A DNA stretch of 64,000 bases from UBA7430 sp002478765 (GCA_943789355.1 CALSTU010000003.1:232934-296933); one strand, 5' to 3'. Positions 45,144-55,246 are shown, counted from the stretch's first letter. Notes: generated from the sequence alone by a model not told the origin. Made by a program: numbers and translations.

Positions 45144-46757
45144 ATGAGTTTTGTAAAACATATTCTTGCTTGTTTGCTGCCCACATTGTTTTTTTACGGA
45201 TCGTGGCCTCCTCAGACACAACCCGTACTTATCTTTATTGCATTTGTACCCTTATTGTGGTTGGTGTTAAATTTTAATACCGGAGCGAAGAAGACTCATG
45301 TGTTTGGATTGTATGGAATGCTATATCTCACTTTTTTTCTTATTAACTTTTCGCTCACTTCTTGGTTGATGAATGCGCATTGGGGTGGAGGTTTGTTTGC
45401 ATCTTTATTCAATGCATCTCTGATGTCCACTGTATTTTTTATGGTATACAAGTTGAAGCATGCATTGGGTGAAAAGCATGCGCTTATTGCTTTTCCCATA
45501 TTCTGGATTGCTTTTGAATATCTTCATCTTAACTGGGAGTTGACTTGGCCATGGATGACCTTAGGGAATGTTTTTTCCAACCAAGTTCATTGGGTTCAGT
45601 GGTACGAGTATACAGGAGCTTTAGGAGGGTCTCTTTGGGTTTTAATCATCAATATTTTACTGTATCTATTTGCAAGTCAATTGTTTATAAAAAAGTACCG
45701 GTTGGGGGTTCTGTTCATGGCCCTGTTGATTTTCACAATTCCTTGTTTGTGGTCAAAAACCTTGATGCTTGATGTTTCCACCTCAAATACAGATGCTGTT
45801 GAGGTTGTTGTCGTTCAGCCAAACTTTGAGCCTCATTTCGAGAAGTTTAAAGTGCCCCAAAGCGATCAGTTTAAGCGGGTAGAGGTATTGCTTGATTCCG
45901 TATGGGATACTCATCCAGATTTGATTGTTTTACCAGAAACATTCATCACCGATTGGATTTGGGAATCGGGAATTGAGTATGCTTCAGCTATAAAAGTTAT
46001 GAAATCCTGGTTGAAAGATCATCCCAACACACAAATCCTAACGGGCGCATCAACGGGTAAAGTCTTGAGTGATTCGGACGCTCTGAAAGCAACGGCTCGA
46101 AAAAGTGTTGGAGGAACTTGGTATGAGGTATACAATACAGCTTTATTGATATCATCAAATGCTCCAGTTCAAATTTTCCACAAGTCTAAATTGGTTCCTG
46201 GGGCCGAAATGACCCCTTATTCGGGTCTTTTAAAACCTTTTTTAACTCAATTTCCTATTGAATTGGGTGGTACCATAGGTAATTTTGGCGTTAACGATTC
46301 TACATTCAATTTAAAGAGTCATCAAGGGGTTTTATCGCCCATGATATGTTATGAGTCTGTTTTTGGCGAGTACGTTTCAGAATTTGTAGGTAAGGGAGCT
46401 GATTGGATCTGTATTATAACGAACGATGGATGGTGGGGGAATACATTTGGACATCAGCAACATCAGGCTTATGCCAGATTGCGTGCCATAGAAAGTAGAA
46501 GGTATGTTGTTCGGTCTGCGAACACCGGAATCAGTTCAATCATAAGGCCAGACGGTCAGGTAGCGCAGTTTTTGCCGTACGACCAATCGGGAATTCTAAA
46601 AGAAACAATTTTTAAATCTAATTTGCAGACCTTTTATGTTCAACACGGTGATTATTTGGGTCGGTTGGCTTCATTTTTAGCTGTTGTTTATCTTTTACAA
46701 TTCTTGATGTCTCATTTGAACTCGGGAATACGGTCAAAAAGTTTCAAAAAGTCATGA
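45144..46757 (+). CDS. lnt: Apolipoprotein N-acyltransferase
   Basis: This 537-residue enzyme adds the third acyl chain to lipoproteins in the inner membrane. The first half has six membrane helices (about residues 1-210); a nitrilase-like carbon-nitrogen hydrolase domain follows (about 225-500), and the last helix is near 515. The catalytic triad can be placed: Glu in LPETFITDW, Lys in FHKSKLVPGAE and Cys in PMICYESVFGE. The 3' end overlaps the start of an MbnP-like lipoprotein gene by four bases. Confidence 0.92.
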   Translation: MSFVKHILACLLPTLFFYGSWPPQTQPVLIFIAFVPLLWLVLNFNTGAKKTHVFGLYGMLYLTFFLINFSLTSWLMNAHWGGGLFASLFNASLMSTVFFMVYKLKHALGEKHALIAFPIFWIAFEYLHLNWELTWPWMTLGNVFSNQVHWVQWYEYTGALGGSLWVLIINILLYLFASQLFIKKYRLGVLFMALLIFTIPCLWSKTLMLDVSTSNTDAVEVVVVQPNFEPHFEKFKVPQSDQFKRVEVLLDSVWDTHPDLIVLPETFITDWIWESGIEYASAIKVMKSWLKDHPNTQILTGASTGKVLSDSDALKATARKSVGGTWYEVYNTALLISSNAPVQIFHKSKLVPGAEMTPYSGLLKPFLTQFPIELGGTIGNFGVNDSTFNLKSHQGVLSPMICYESVFGEYVSEFVGKGADWICIITNDGWWGNTFGHQQHQAYARLRAIESRRYVVRSANTGISSIIRPDGQVAQFLPYDQSGILKETIFKSNLQTFYVQHGDYLGRLASFLAVVYLLQFLMSHLNSGIRSKSFKKS

Positions 46758-47497
46758 GATTCATACATTACTTCGGATTTGTACTGCTGTTTTGTTTCAG
46801 TTCATGTGAAAAAGAGTCATTGGAAACTCCTTCATTAGTGGTACCTTTTGATGTGAGCTTTGAGACCTATATAAAAAACAGTCCCTTTGTTTTGAATGAG
46901 TTGTACAAAGATCATCAGGGCAGGAGCTATCGAGTTGAGATGTTGAAGTTTTATTTATCCAATTGGGCTTTGGAGAAAAAAGACGGTTCTATGGTGTCTT
47001 TTGGAGGTGTAAATCTGATCGATTATTCATCAGGAATTAATGTGGAAATTCAATCTTTTATTGACACCGGAACCTACGTTAACCTTCATTTTGGTTTTGG
47101 GTTAGACGCTACAACCAATGCAATAAACCCGATAGGGTATGAGTCATCACATCCCCTAAGTTTAGCTCAAAACACCTATTGGACATGGGCTTCAACCTAC
47201 AAGTTTTTTATGCTTGAAGGTCGAGTAGATTCATCAGGACATCAAAACACGACCAAAACATTTTCGTATCATACGGGGTCTGATGCTCTTTATCGTAAAA
47301 TAAAAGTACCCCTAAATGATTGTCATGTTATGGCTAACGGTGTTGCTTTAGAGCTTCAAATGCAATTGGATAAGGTGCTAAAAGGTTCCTATGGAACGGT
47401 CGATTTTGTTAGCGAACCATATTCACACTCTGAGGATGACATTGAAATTGCCCAAACCCTATCCAATAATTTTTATGAGGCTTTTGAGGTGAAGTAA
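46754..47497 (+). CDS. MbnP-like copper-binding lipoprotein
   Basis: This 247-residue protein has a lipoprotein signal with lipobox FSSC (about residue 18) and belongs to the MbnP family, a beta-sandwich class related to copper-binding proteins of methanobactin clusters. Seen in the sequence: LKFYLSNWAL near residue 75, a FGFGLDATTNA segment, and YWTWASTYKFFMLEGR (about 140-155), whose tryptophans are family hallmarks. The usual partner, a MauG/MbnH-type dihaem peroxidase, is not nearby. Translation is coupled to lnt (ATGA). Copper binding is a family property and is not proven here. Confidence 0.75.
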   Translation: MRFIHYFGFVLLFCFSSCEKESLETPSLVVPFDVSFETYIKNSPFVLNELYKDHQGRSYRVEMLKFYLSNWALEKKDGSMVSFGGVNLIDYSSGINVEIQSFIDTGTYVNLHFGFGLDATTNAINPIGYESSHPLSLAQNTYWTWASTYKFFMLEGRVDSSGHQNTTKTFSYHTGSDALYRKIKVPLNDCHVMANGVALELQMQLDKVLKGSYGTVDFVSEPYSHSEDDIEIAQTLSNNFYEAFEVK

Positions 47498-47531
47498 GTG
47501 AGCTATTGGGGTTGGCGGTTTTCGCTTGATT

Positions 47532-48227
47532 TTAAACCAACCAAGCCAAGGAACTTCCTATGGTGATAGCGACAAACTTAAGAATGTTAAATTTGTGACC
47601 CTCAGTACTCTCAAACAAAATAGTTGTTGAGATGTGTAAGAAAATACCTGTTACAATCGCCATGATTTCTCTGTGGTAATGACTCAGTTCATGAAAAAGG
47701 TTGCCTGAGAGAGCTCCTAGAGGAGTCATCAGGGCAAAGATTCCGATGTACACAAAAGATTTTGTTTTAGAGAATCCGGCTTGAGAAAAGAGACTCATCA
47801 ATACAATGGTTACCGGAATTTTATGAAGAGCTATTGCTGTTAAGAGTGAGTCCTCAAAATGTGCATGAGAATGACCGTGATGATCTACTTCTGCCAGTGG
47901 CATCCCCTCTAGAAATGCGTGAATGGCTAGACTAATTAACATAGAAATAGGGACGGTTTTGTTATGTAAATGACTGTGCCCATGTTCAATGCCTTGCGAG
48001 AAAAACTCCAAGATGATTTGTAGAATGAATCCGATGATTAAAAATAAACCAATTCTTTTCCCATCACCAGTATAAATTTCGGGTAGAAGGTGGAATGCAG
48101 AAATGGCAAATAAATATGCACCAGAAAAAGCCAACAGTAATTTGATGGCATTGGTTTTTAAATCTTTGACCAATTGAACCAGAAGGGCACCAGTAAGCAC
48201 GGAGGCGATTAATACGAAATACGTCAT
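47532..48227 (-). CDS. ZIP-family metal transporter
   Basis: The 231-residue membrane protein has eight hydrophobic segments and a histidine-rich loop (HGHSHLHNK and DHHGHSHAHFED). Transport-site motifs of the ZIP family are visible in helices 4 and 5: AIHAFLEGMPLAE (about residues 102-114) and ALHKIPVTIVL (about 132-142). ZIP carriers bring zinc, iron or other divalent metals into the cytoplasm. The exact metal is unknown. It is a single gene with a -7-like TATATTTG at 48248-48255 on the minus strand. Confidence 0.88.
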   Translation of the reverse strand: MTYFVLIASVLTGALLVQLVKDLKTNAIKLLLAFSGAYLFAISAFHLLPEIYTGDGKRIGLFLIIGFILQIILEFFSQGIEHGHSHLHNKTVPISMLISLAIHAFLEGMPLAEVDHHGHSHAHFEDSLLTAIALHKIPVTIVLMSLFSQAGFSKTKSFVYIGIFALMTPLGALSGNLFHELSHYHREIMAIVTGIFLHISTTILFESTEGHKFNILKFVAITIGSSLAWLV

Positions 48228-48310
48228 CTAATATATTTTAGCGAGGGCAAATATAATAAGAATTTACCTGTTGGGTAAGAGAATTGTTGGTTATAGAGAA
48301 GTCTCAGGTT

Positions 48311-49057
48311 TTAGTTTTTAATTTTCATCACCAGAATTAAACGTTCTGATTTTTCGGAATCAAATTCATTTAAATCATAATCACCAAAAAGATCAACTAC
48401 TTTTAATCCAACTTCGGAAGTCATTTCTAGGAGTGCATGAATGTCAAAAGCTGCCACCCTTTCTTGGAAGTTAAGAGTTCGGTTTTGATCGTGTACAGCG
48501 ATGTCTTTAATGATATGTTTCCCGTTGTATTTTCTTTCTATGTCAAACCGGATTCCATCCAAGTATTTGGTTTCTTTTGGGATGAGGTTTGGAATAATCT
48601 TCTGAACGTTGAGAAAATCTAAAACAAAAACACCCTTGCTTTTCAAATTGCCGGAGGCTGCGGCTAGGACTTTTAAATTTTCCTTAGGATCTTCAAAATA
48701 CCCAAAGCTAGTAAATAGGTTGAATACATAATCGAAGCTTTTTTCGGTATATGTTTCGCGAATATCGTGTATGTCAAATCGTGTATTATCAACCTTAGTT
48801 TCTAGGGCATTTTCTTGCGCGATTTGAATGCTTTTTTCGGCCAAATCGACTCCGGTGGTCTGGAACCCTTTTTTTGCAAGATGTATCGCATGCCTTCCTT
48901 TTCCGCAAGCAAGATCTAATATCTTTGCGTTCTTTTTAATCTCGAGATATGCACATAAATTATCGATAAACCGACAAGCCTCTCCCTCATCTCTGTGTTG
49001 GTATAGGGTGTGATAATACGTGGTGTTAAACCAATCGACAAACCAGTCTTTATTCAT
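48311..49057 (-). CDS. Class I SAM-dependent methyltransferase
   Basis: This 248-residue protein has the class I Rossmann-type fold: motif I is ILDLACGKGRHAIHLA (about residues 44-59), the acidic loop is TGVDLAEKS (about 67-75), and FDIHDIRETY follows near residue 100. The N-terminal WFNTTYYHTLYQHRDEGEA is recurrent in a Bacteroidota subgroup. The acceptor molecule (small molecule, RNA or protein) cannot be inferred. It begins one base from the TSUP permease stop region on the same strand, suggesting cotranscription. Confidence 0.85.
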   Translation of the reverse strand: MNKDWFVDWFNTTYYHTLYQHRDEGEACRFIDNLCAYLEIKKNAKILDLACGKGRHAIHLAKKGFQTTGVDLAEKSIQIAQENALETKVDNTRFDIHDIRETYTEKSFDYVFNLFTSFGYFEDPKENLKVLAAASGNLKSKGVFVLDFLNVQKIIPNLIPKETKYLDGIRFDIERKYNGKHIIKDIAVHDQNRTLNFQERVAAFDIHALLEMTSEVGLKVVDLFGDYDLNEFDSEKSERLILVMKIKN

Positions 49058-49058
49058 G

Positions 49059-49838
49059 TTAAATGAAATAGGAGTAAAGATTAAACAATTTTATGATGGC
49101 AAGAGAAATCATTAGAATGAGAATTCGTCTCACCCAAAGCGTTGCATTTTTATTTTCTAAAGCAAACTTAGTTGCAACCCAGGCACCCAATCCTTGCCCA
49201 ATTGATAAGGCAATTGCCGGCATCCAGTCAACCTGATCGTTATACATGTAGATGAAAAGTGCTGGAATAAATAGGGTGAAGCTGATGATGATTTTAATGA
49301 AATTGGCATCAATCAAACTGTATTTTGAAATCAACACCAAAGTTGCTAAAAACAAAACACCCATTCCCATTTGAATGAATCCAGCATACCATCCGATTCC
49401 AAAAAATAAGATGTAATTGAGGTGTGTATTATTGTTTTTCTGATTTGCAGTTTCAATCAACCACCGCTTTGGTTTTAGAAGAACAATAGCCAGCATAACA
49501 ATCATCAAATAACCGATGACTGTGGTTAGTAATTCATCCGATATTTGCAGGGCAGTTGTAGCTCCTAATACAGCACCTAGAACAGCAGGCACCATTAAGA
49601 TTAAGCTGCTTTTTAAAAGGGGTTTAAATTTTTCAGTATGGCGAAATGTAAATATGCTTACGATGCATTGAACAAGAGCGCCCAGTCGATTGGTACCGTT
49701 GGCGAGCCCAGCGGGCATGCCGGAAAACAGAAGCAAACTCAGCGTAAATACCGATCCGTTACCAGCTAGGGTATTGATGAATCCTGCCAGTGCTCCGGCA
49801 AGAAAAAAAAGAGGGTAAAAGTACCAAGCTAAGTCCAT
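49059..49838 (-). CDS. TSUP-family membrane permease (TauE/SafE)
   Basis: The 259-residue protein has eight hydrophobic segments and the TauE/SafE pattern of two internal repeats. GFINTLAGNGSVFTLSLLL (about residues 19-37) and the second half GWYAGFIQMGMGVLFLATLVL (about 153-173) contain the repeated glycine-rich G-x-x-x-G-x-G features. Family members export sulfite, sulfoacetate or related anions. The exact substrate is unknown. A -7 element (TACCTTTG, 49855-49862, minus strand) lies just before the ATG. Confidence 0.82.
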   Translation of the reverse strand: MDLAWYFYPLFFLAGALAGFINTLAGNGSVFTLSLLLFSGMPAGLANGTNRLGALVQCIVSIFTFRHTEKFKPLLKSSLILMVPAVLGAVLGATTALQISDELLTTVIGYLMIVMLAIVLLKPKRWLIETANQKNNNTHLNYILFFGIGWYAGFIQMGMGVLFLATLVLISKYSLIDANFIKIIISFTLFIPALFIYMYNDQVDWMPAIALSIGQGLGAWVATKFALENKNATLWVRRILILMISLAIIKLFNLYSYFI

Positions 49839-50069
49839 TGTTCTTTTGAAAACTCAAAGGTAATTAATTCGAGATAGGAAAAAAGTGTTTTTCGGAGGAG
49901 CTGTCAACGGGTGTATGCTTTGTACGGTAAACCTAGTTGTAGGTTTTAAGTCAAGTAAATACATCTTAATGCATTCATTTCAATTAACTTTTCATCGTTC
50001 ATAAGTTCATTTATTTCGAGTAATCTCATGCAATAGTTTTATTAATTTTAATTTCCTAAAATAGAAGCA

Positions 50070-53000
50070 ATGAGATTATTACTGATAGGAATTTTTCTGT
50101 TCACTTTTACCCACAAAACATCAAACGCACAGCAGCAATTAGATCCTGCAATGGAATCTTATCAGAGAGCTCTGCAACATTACCATTCAGCTTCATACGG
50201 TAAATCCTATCAGATATTGTCGGGGCTAGAGAAAAAGATTGACGATCCTCAAAGCATTCTTGCGATTCATACGCATTATTATAAAAGTCGGTCAGCGATG
50301 CAGCTTTTTCATCACGACGCTGACTCTTTGATGAATCAGTTTTTAATGACCTACCCTAACAGCACCCTTTATTACGAGGCTTCAAGAAATTTAGCGGATT
50401 ATTATTATCAAAAAAGAGCATACCACAAAGCTCTAGAGTATTACACAACGATTGATTCGATTCAGTTGGATAAAGAGTTTCGTGATCTCTATAAGTTTAA
50501 TTTCGCCTACAGTTTGTTCAGTACAGATTCGATGAATGCCGCTGCTTCCTTATTTCACGATTTGATTTCTAGGAGATCTCAATTCAATAGCCCTTCAAAA
50601 TATTACTTTGGATACATTGCCTATGTTGATGGCAATTATGCCACGGCAAAAAAACAATTCCAGGCATTGATTGATCAGGGCATGTATTTGGATGAAATTC
50701 CGCTTTACATCGTTCAAATGCTGCATGAACAAGAGGACTACGAAACGCTTATTTCTTTCGGTTTACCCTATGTGGATTCAACAGGTACAACATTTAATGA
50801 ACTACACAAACTCCTTGCTGAAGCTTATTATCACCTTGGTGATTACAATCAATCAATTTATTTTTTCAGTGAAAAGTACTTGAACTTAGGCGGCCAATTG
50901 GATGATTATGGGTATTACCTTATGGGTCAAGCTTACTATAGAACCCAGGAGTATGCATTGGCAAGTTCAACCTTCAATAAAATTGTTGAAGCTGAAGATA
51001 GTTTAGCTCAAAACGCCTATTATCACTTAGCCAATTGTTATTTGGAGTTGGGAGACAAGCGTTCTGCTCAAAATGCTTTTGAGTCGGCATCGTATCATGA
51101 CTTCAACCGTGCGATTACAGAACATGCACATTTTAACTTCGCCAAACTTTGTTATGAGTTGGGTTACCCGTATGCGGATCCGACGATGATTCTCCAAGAT
51201 TTTATCAACGACTTTTCTGACTCTGAATATTTAGATGAAGCCTATTCCTATTTGGTCAACGCTTTTTTAACACACAAAGATTATTTCAGAGCTATAAAGT
51301 CCATGGAAAATAGTGGTTTGTCAAACATTCGTTTGCAACAAGCTTATCAGGAAGTGTCGTATTATCGTGCTGTGCAGCTTTTTAATGACGCCAATTACCA
51401 GAAAGCCATAGCGCATTTTGATAAAGCTTTGGTTCATAAGCACGACAAGACTTTTGAAGCGCTGTCTCATTATTGGAAAGCTGAATCTTACGATCGACTT
51501 GGAGATTTTGAAAACAGCATCAAATCCTATGAGAATTTTCAAAATTCAACTTTGGCTACAGGTCTGCCTGAGTTTCAATCCGCTTCCTATCACATTGCTT
51601 ATGCAAACTTTAAGCTATGGAATTTTGGGCCTTCTGTAAAAGCTTTTGAGTCTTTTGCTGGAAACGCGAAGAAAAATGACATGCGTCTACATGATGCTTA
51701 TGTTCGTATGGGAGATGCGAACTACATGCTTAAAAACTATGCGAAAGCCATCAGTTCCTATGAGAAATCGGTTGCATTATGGGGCGTAGATACAGATTAT
51801 GCAGCCTATCAAATAGCTCTCGCCTATCAGCAGTTGGGTATGTATGATCGCGTGGTAGAGAGTCTTGTAGATTTTGAGGAGCAATACAGCAAGTCTTCCT
51901 ATGTAGATGATGCATGGTATCGAATGGGGGAAGCCTTCATCAAACTTGAAAATCCTAAAAATGCACTGGCTATGTTCCAGAAAGTCGAAAAAGTTTTTCC
52001 AAACAGTCCGTATGCAGCGGATGCAAAAATGAAAACAGGCCTGGTTTTGTATCATTCAGAAGAATACATCCAGAGTATTGAGAAATTTAAATCGATCGTT
52101 TCAGATTATCCAGCAACGGCTATTGCCCGCGAAGCTATCAGTAATGCTCGAAGTGTATACGTAGATCAAGGTGATGTTAGAGCCTATGCCGATTGGGTTG
52201 AAACGTTAAGTTTTGTAAACATCAGCAGTTCATCTTTAGATTCTACGGCCTATGAATCTGCCGAGCTTCACTATTTGAAAGGTAATTTCAACAAATCTTT
52301 TAAAGGTTTTGAATCTTATATAAACGGTTATCCAAAGGGAGCCTTTAAGCTCTCGGCGCATTATTATTATGCAAACTCAGCTTTAGAGATCGGAGAGACA
52401 GATCAAGCTTTGGCAGCGTTTGAAGTGGTCGCGTCGTATCACAACAACGCATTTACATCTTCCGCATTAAAGCATACAGCAGAACTGTATCAGCAGAAAA
52501 AAATGTATGATAAAGCCCTCAAAAAGTTTCATCTACTTGACGAAATTGCCGAAACCGTAGAAGCTCAACTGTATGCCAAACAAGGCTTAATGGCTTGTTA
52601 CTTTAGCCTTACAGAATATACAGATGCAATAGAACAAGCTCAACTGATATTGAATTCAGGTCGTGTAGATGAAAGCCTTATCTTAGAGTTAAATACCTTT
52701 GTTGCACGAGCTGCGTTTTTAGATTTAGATAGAGATTTGGCAGCTGAAAAGTATTTGGGAATTGAGCAGAATAGTCAAGGAGAATTGAAGGCTGAGGCAA
52801 TGTATCACCTGGCTTATTTGGCTTTCTATGAAGGCGAACATACAAGGTCTAAAGACCTTATTTTTGAACAATCAAGATTATTGCCTCGTTATAAAAAGTG
52901 GTTGGGCAAATCATTCATCATATTGGCAAAAAATTATTGGGAAGAAGAGGATGTATTCCAGGCAACACATACTTTGGATCAGCTGTTATTGAATATCGAT

Positions 53001-53150
53001 GATGCAGATGTTTTGAAGGAAGCCAAACGTTTAAAGGCTGAAATTCTTACCGAAGAAAATACCCAACAAGACTTGAGCTTAGGTTTGGATACACTTTTTA
53101 ATCCCGACGCCATACCTTTAAAAGATTCCTTACCAACAACAGAAGAATAA
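50070..53150 (+). CDS. Large secreted TPR protein
   Basis: The 1026-residue product has a signal peptide (about residues 1-20) and consists almost wholly of tetratricopeptide-like helix pairs: the recurring pattern A-x2-x-[FY]-x3-G-x-Y-x2-A (for example YQKAIAHFDKAL, YAKAISSYEKSV, NALAMFQKVEKVFPNSPYAADA) spans residues 25 to about 990. It is more like an envelope scaffold than an enzyme. It ends four bases before the start of an outer-membrane barrel gene, so the two should be made together. Bacteroidota contain such TPR/barrel pairs, but the role is unknown to me. Many repeats resemble the periplasmic YbgF/BamD type. Confidence 0.8.
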   Translation: MRLLLIGIFLFTFTHKTSNAQQQLDPAMESYQRALQHYHSASYGKSYQILSGLEKKIDDPQSILAIHTHYYKSRSAMQLFHHDADSLMNQFLMTYPNSTLYYEASRNLADYYYQKRAYHKALEYYTTIDSIQLDKEFRDLYKFNFAYSLFSTDSMNAAASLFHDLISRRSQFNSPSKYYFGYIAYVDGNYATAKKQFQALIDQGMYLDEIPLYIVQMLHEQEDYETLISFGLPYVDSTGTTFNELHKLLAEAYYHLGDYNQSIYFFSEKYLNLGGQLDDYGYYLMGQAYYRTQEYALASSTFNKIVEAEDSLAQNAYYHLANCYLELGDKRSAQNAFESASYHDFNRAITEHAHFNFAKLCYELGYPYADPTMILQDFINDFSDSEYLDEAYSYLVNAFLTHKDYFRAIKSMENSGLSNIRLQQAYQEVSYYRAVQLFNDANYQKAIAHFDKALVHKHDKTFEALSHYWKAESYDRLGDFENSIKSYENFQNSTLATGLPEFQSASYHIAYANFKLWNFGPSVKAFESFAGNAKKNDMRLHDAYVRMGDANYMLKNYAKAISSYEKSVALWGVDTDYAAYQIALAYQQLGMYDRVVESLVDFEEQYSKSSYVDDAWYRMGEAFIKLENPKNALAMFQKVEKVFPNSPYAADAKMKTGLVLYHSEEYIQSIEKFKSIVSDYPATAIAREAISNARSVYVDQGDVRAYADWVETLSFVNISSSSLDSTAYESAELHYLKGNFNKSFKGFESYINGYPKGAFKLSAHYYYANSALEIGETDQALAAFEVVASYHNNAFTSSALKHTAELYQQKKMYDKALKKFHLLDEIAETVEAQLYAKQGLMACYFSLTEYTDAIEQAQLILNSGRVDESLILELNTFVARAAFLDLDRDLAAEKYLGIEQNSQGELKAEAMYHLAYLAFYEGEHTRSKDLIFEQSRLLPRYKKWLGKSFIILAKNYWEEEDVFQATHTLDQLLLNIDDADVLKEAKRLKAEILTEENTQQDLSLGLDTLFNPDAIPLKDSLPTTEE

Positions 53151-53154
53151 AACC

Positions 53155-54762
53155 ATGAAAAATAGTTTACGACTAGCCTTTTTTTGTTTCGGCATATTGC
53201 AGCTTCAAGCTCAAGAAAATTTAAATCAAGAAGTGATTGATGTGGTTAAAGACTTTCGCCCTAAAGTCATGGAGGCTACAAAAATTAAGTCGCAACCACT
53301 TTTTGTTGATACCAGTAAGGTGTCTGAAAAATTAAGTTACCAAATTCGATTTGAGGAATTTAGAGTAAAGCAGCAAACAGATTCTCTACATGCGCTACTT
53401 TTAAATCGTCCGATTCTGGACAACTTATTTCTCAAAGAAGCCACATTGGGGCTTGGGTCTCTCTTAAATCCGCACCTAGCTATTGATGTTAGTAACGGCA
53501 GAAGTACCCTGAATGTTTACCATGCTTACTTAAATTACGACGGTGCTTTATCCAGTCAAATACCGGTGATGGCTAAATTCAACAACCTAAGTTTTGGGGG
53601 GCTATTCAAACGACCTTTCGAAACATTTCATGTAAAATCGAATATTGCTCTTCATAGCATCAGTCGATTTGATTCTTCTGACCAAAAGCAGGTAACCACC
53701 GCACTCGGACTTCATACAGTTCTTCGTTTTAACGATACTTTATCGGTTCTTTTGCCGAGGACAGTTGATGTAACCACGAACTTGTTTTTGCATGAGGGTG
53801 GTGTCGCTGAGCGAAAGATTAAGTTAAGTTCGGCGCACGATAGAATTCATGTTCAAGGTTTAACTTGGCAATTGTTCAATACTTTGGGGATTCAGGCATC
53901 AGATGATTTTAATTATTTGCATTGGAAAACGAAAATGCAAACGTTTAAAAAAGTGGATCAATTTGATGTGAATATGGCTCTATGTATAGATGTTTTTGAA
54001 GGAAGCGTAAAGATGTTTCCTGAATTGAAAGCCCAATATCCACTGATTGATAAAGAGTTGTTTACTTATTTTGAGTTGGGCGGAGATCGTTCTCTCTATT
54101 CTTTGCGAGAACTTTACCTGCAAAATCCGTATTTGAAACTCATAGGAATGTCCAGTGAACTTTCTGGAGATTTGATGCCATCAAACACAAGCTACTTTAC
54201 CAGATTGGGTCTGAACGGAAACCTTTTTAAAGGAGTTACCTATCAAGTATCTGCAAAAGCCAGTACATCCGATCAGTTCATGCAATTTGTACGTATTTCA
54301 GGAACTACTGAGGGTCTTTTTTCATCCATACATACCGATTACACGAGTTTAAACTCGCTTCAACTTCATGCAGAAATCGATGCCAAATGGAATGAAAAAC
54401 TCCATTTTTGGCTGAAAGGAGATTACCATACATTCGATAAACATTTATCCTATGTGCCTGATATGGAGTTGGGTTTGTATGCGGTCTATCAATATGACAA
54501 TCAATGGTCCGTTCGATCCTCTGTAAGGTGTTTGGGTACTCGTGAAGTTTTAGGTCTCGGTGAAGATCCGAATACGTCACTTGTCAAAGTTGAGGATTTA
54601 CCCTCGGTCGTAGATTTTAATTTAATATTTAGTTTCGTTTACGACCAACAGATTGATTTTTACCTAGAGGCATTGAATCTTCTAAATGAAGATTTTATTC
54701 TTTGGGAGCAAAACCCTGTTTTAGGACGTCACCTTAACGTAGGATGCAAATACCGTTTTTAA
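53155..54762 (+). CDS. Outer-membrane beta-barrel protein paired with TPR protein
   Basis: This 535-residue protein has a signal peptide (about residues 1-19) and a short N-terminal region with NQEVIDVVKDFRPKVMEA and KIKSQPLFVDTSK, then about 450 residues of alternating beta-strands ending in a terminal aromatic (KYRF), as expected for a barrel inserted by BAM. It resembles the small TonB-receptor-like proteins of Bacteroidota but lacks an obvious plug of normal size; no TonB box is clear. It starts four bases after the TPR gene stop, so a TPR-barrel complex is likely. Function not recognised. Confidence 0.72.
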   Translation: MKNSLRLAFFCFGILQLQAQENLNQEVIDVVKDFRPKVMEATKIKSQPLFVDTSKVSEKLSYQIRFEEFRVKQQTDSLHALLLNRPILDNLFLKEATLGLGSLLNPHLAIDVSNGRSTLNVYHAYLNYDGALSSQIPVMAKFNNLSFGGLFKRPFETFHVKSNIALHSISRFDSSDQKQVTTALGLHTVLRFNDTLSVLLPRTVDVTTNLFLHEGGVAERKIKLSSAHDRIHVQGLTWQLFNTLGIQASDDFNYLHWKTKMQTFKKVDQFDVNMALCIDVFEGSVKMFPELKAQYPLIDKELFTYFELGGDRSLYSLRELYLQNPYLKLIGMSSELSGDLMPSNTSYFTRLGLNGNLFKGVTYQVSAKASTSDQFMQFVRISGTTEGLFSSIHTDYTSLNSLQLHAEIDAKWNEKLHFWLKGDYHTFDKHLSYVPDMELGLYAVYQYDNQWSVRSSVRCLGTREVLGLGEDPNTSLVKVEDLPSVVDFNLIFSFVYDQQIDFYLEALNLLNEDFILWEQNPVLGRHLNVGCKYRF

Positions 54763-55246
54763 GATTTAGCAGTTCGCGAGTCTATTTTTATGTACAAACA
54801 ACGCTTAATAGCTTTTTTTCGACCTACTCTCTCGAGAAGTATTTGGAAATAAGCAAATTAATCCTTAGGTTTGAATTATAGATTGATCATATAATAATAT
54901 TAAAATTAATAATCAGAATTTTAAAACCCACCGATTTTACGAAATCTTTTGTGTTATTCTTTCTTTTTTATTTTTTTAGAACAAGCCGTCTTTGTAGACT
55001 TTAAACACACATTTATTTTAATAAATTTTAATATTTAATTCTTAATATAATAATCTTTAAACCTCCCAAATGATGAAATCTCCTACCTAACTACAGTTTA
55101 TCTATCATTTTCCTTAAACAACCGTGATTTCACCTAAATTTTAAGTGTATTCACCTATTGTGATACCTGTCTTAAGTGTTTAATTTTAAGACGCCACTAT
55201 TTCATAAATACATTAATATAAATACATTAATTAAAATATTAAATAT
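54763..55246. other. AT-rich intergenic region before the T9SS/fibre cluster
   Basis: This 484-base stretch has long A/T runs and no coding frame or terminator that I could support. It contains a 14-base tandem repeat next to the downstream gene. Together with the abrupt gain in G+C in the repeat gene downstream, it marks the border between the TPR/barrel pair and the fibre cluster. Confidence 0.5.
55204..55231. repeat. 14-base tandem direct repeat
   Basis: ATAAATACATTAAT is present twice, head to tail (55204-55217 and 55218-55231), ending 15 bases before the ATG at 55247. It could be a binding site or a replication-slippage product. Confidence 0.8.
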
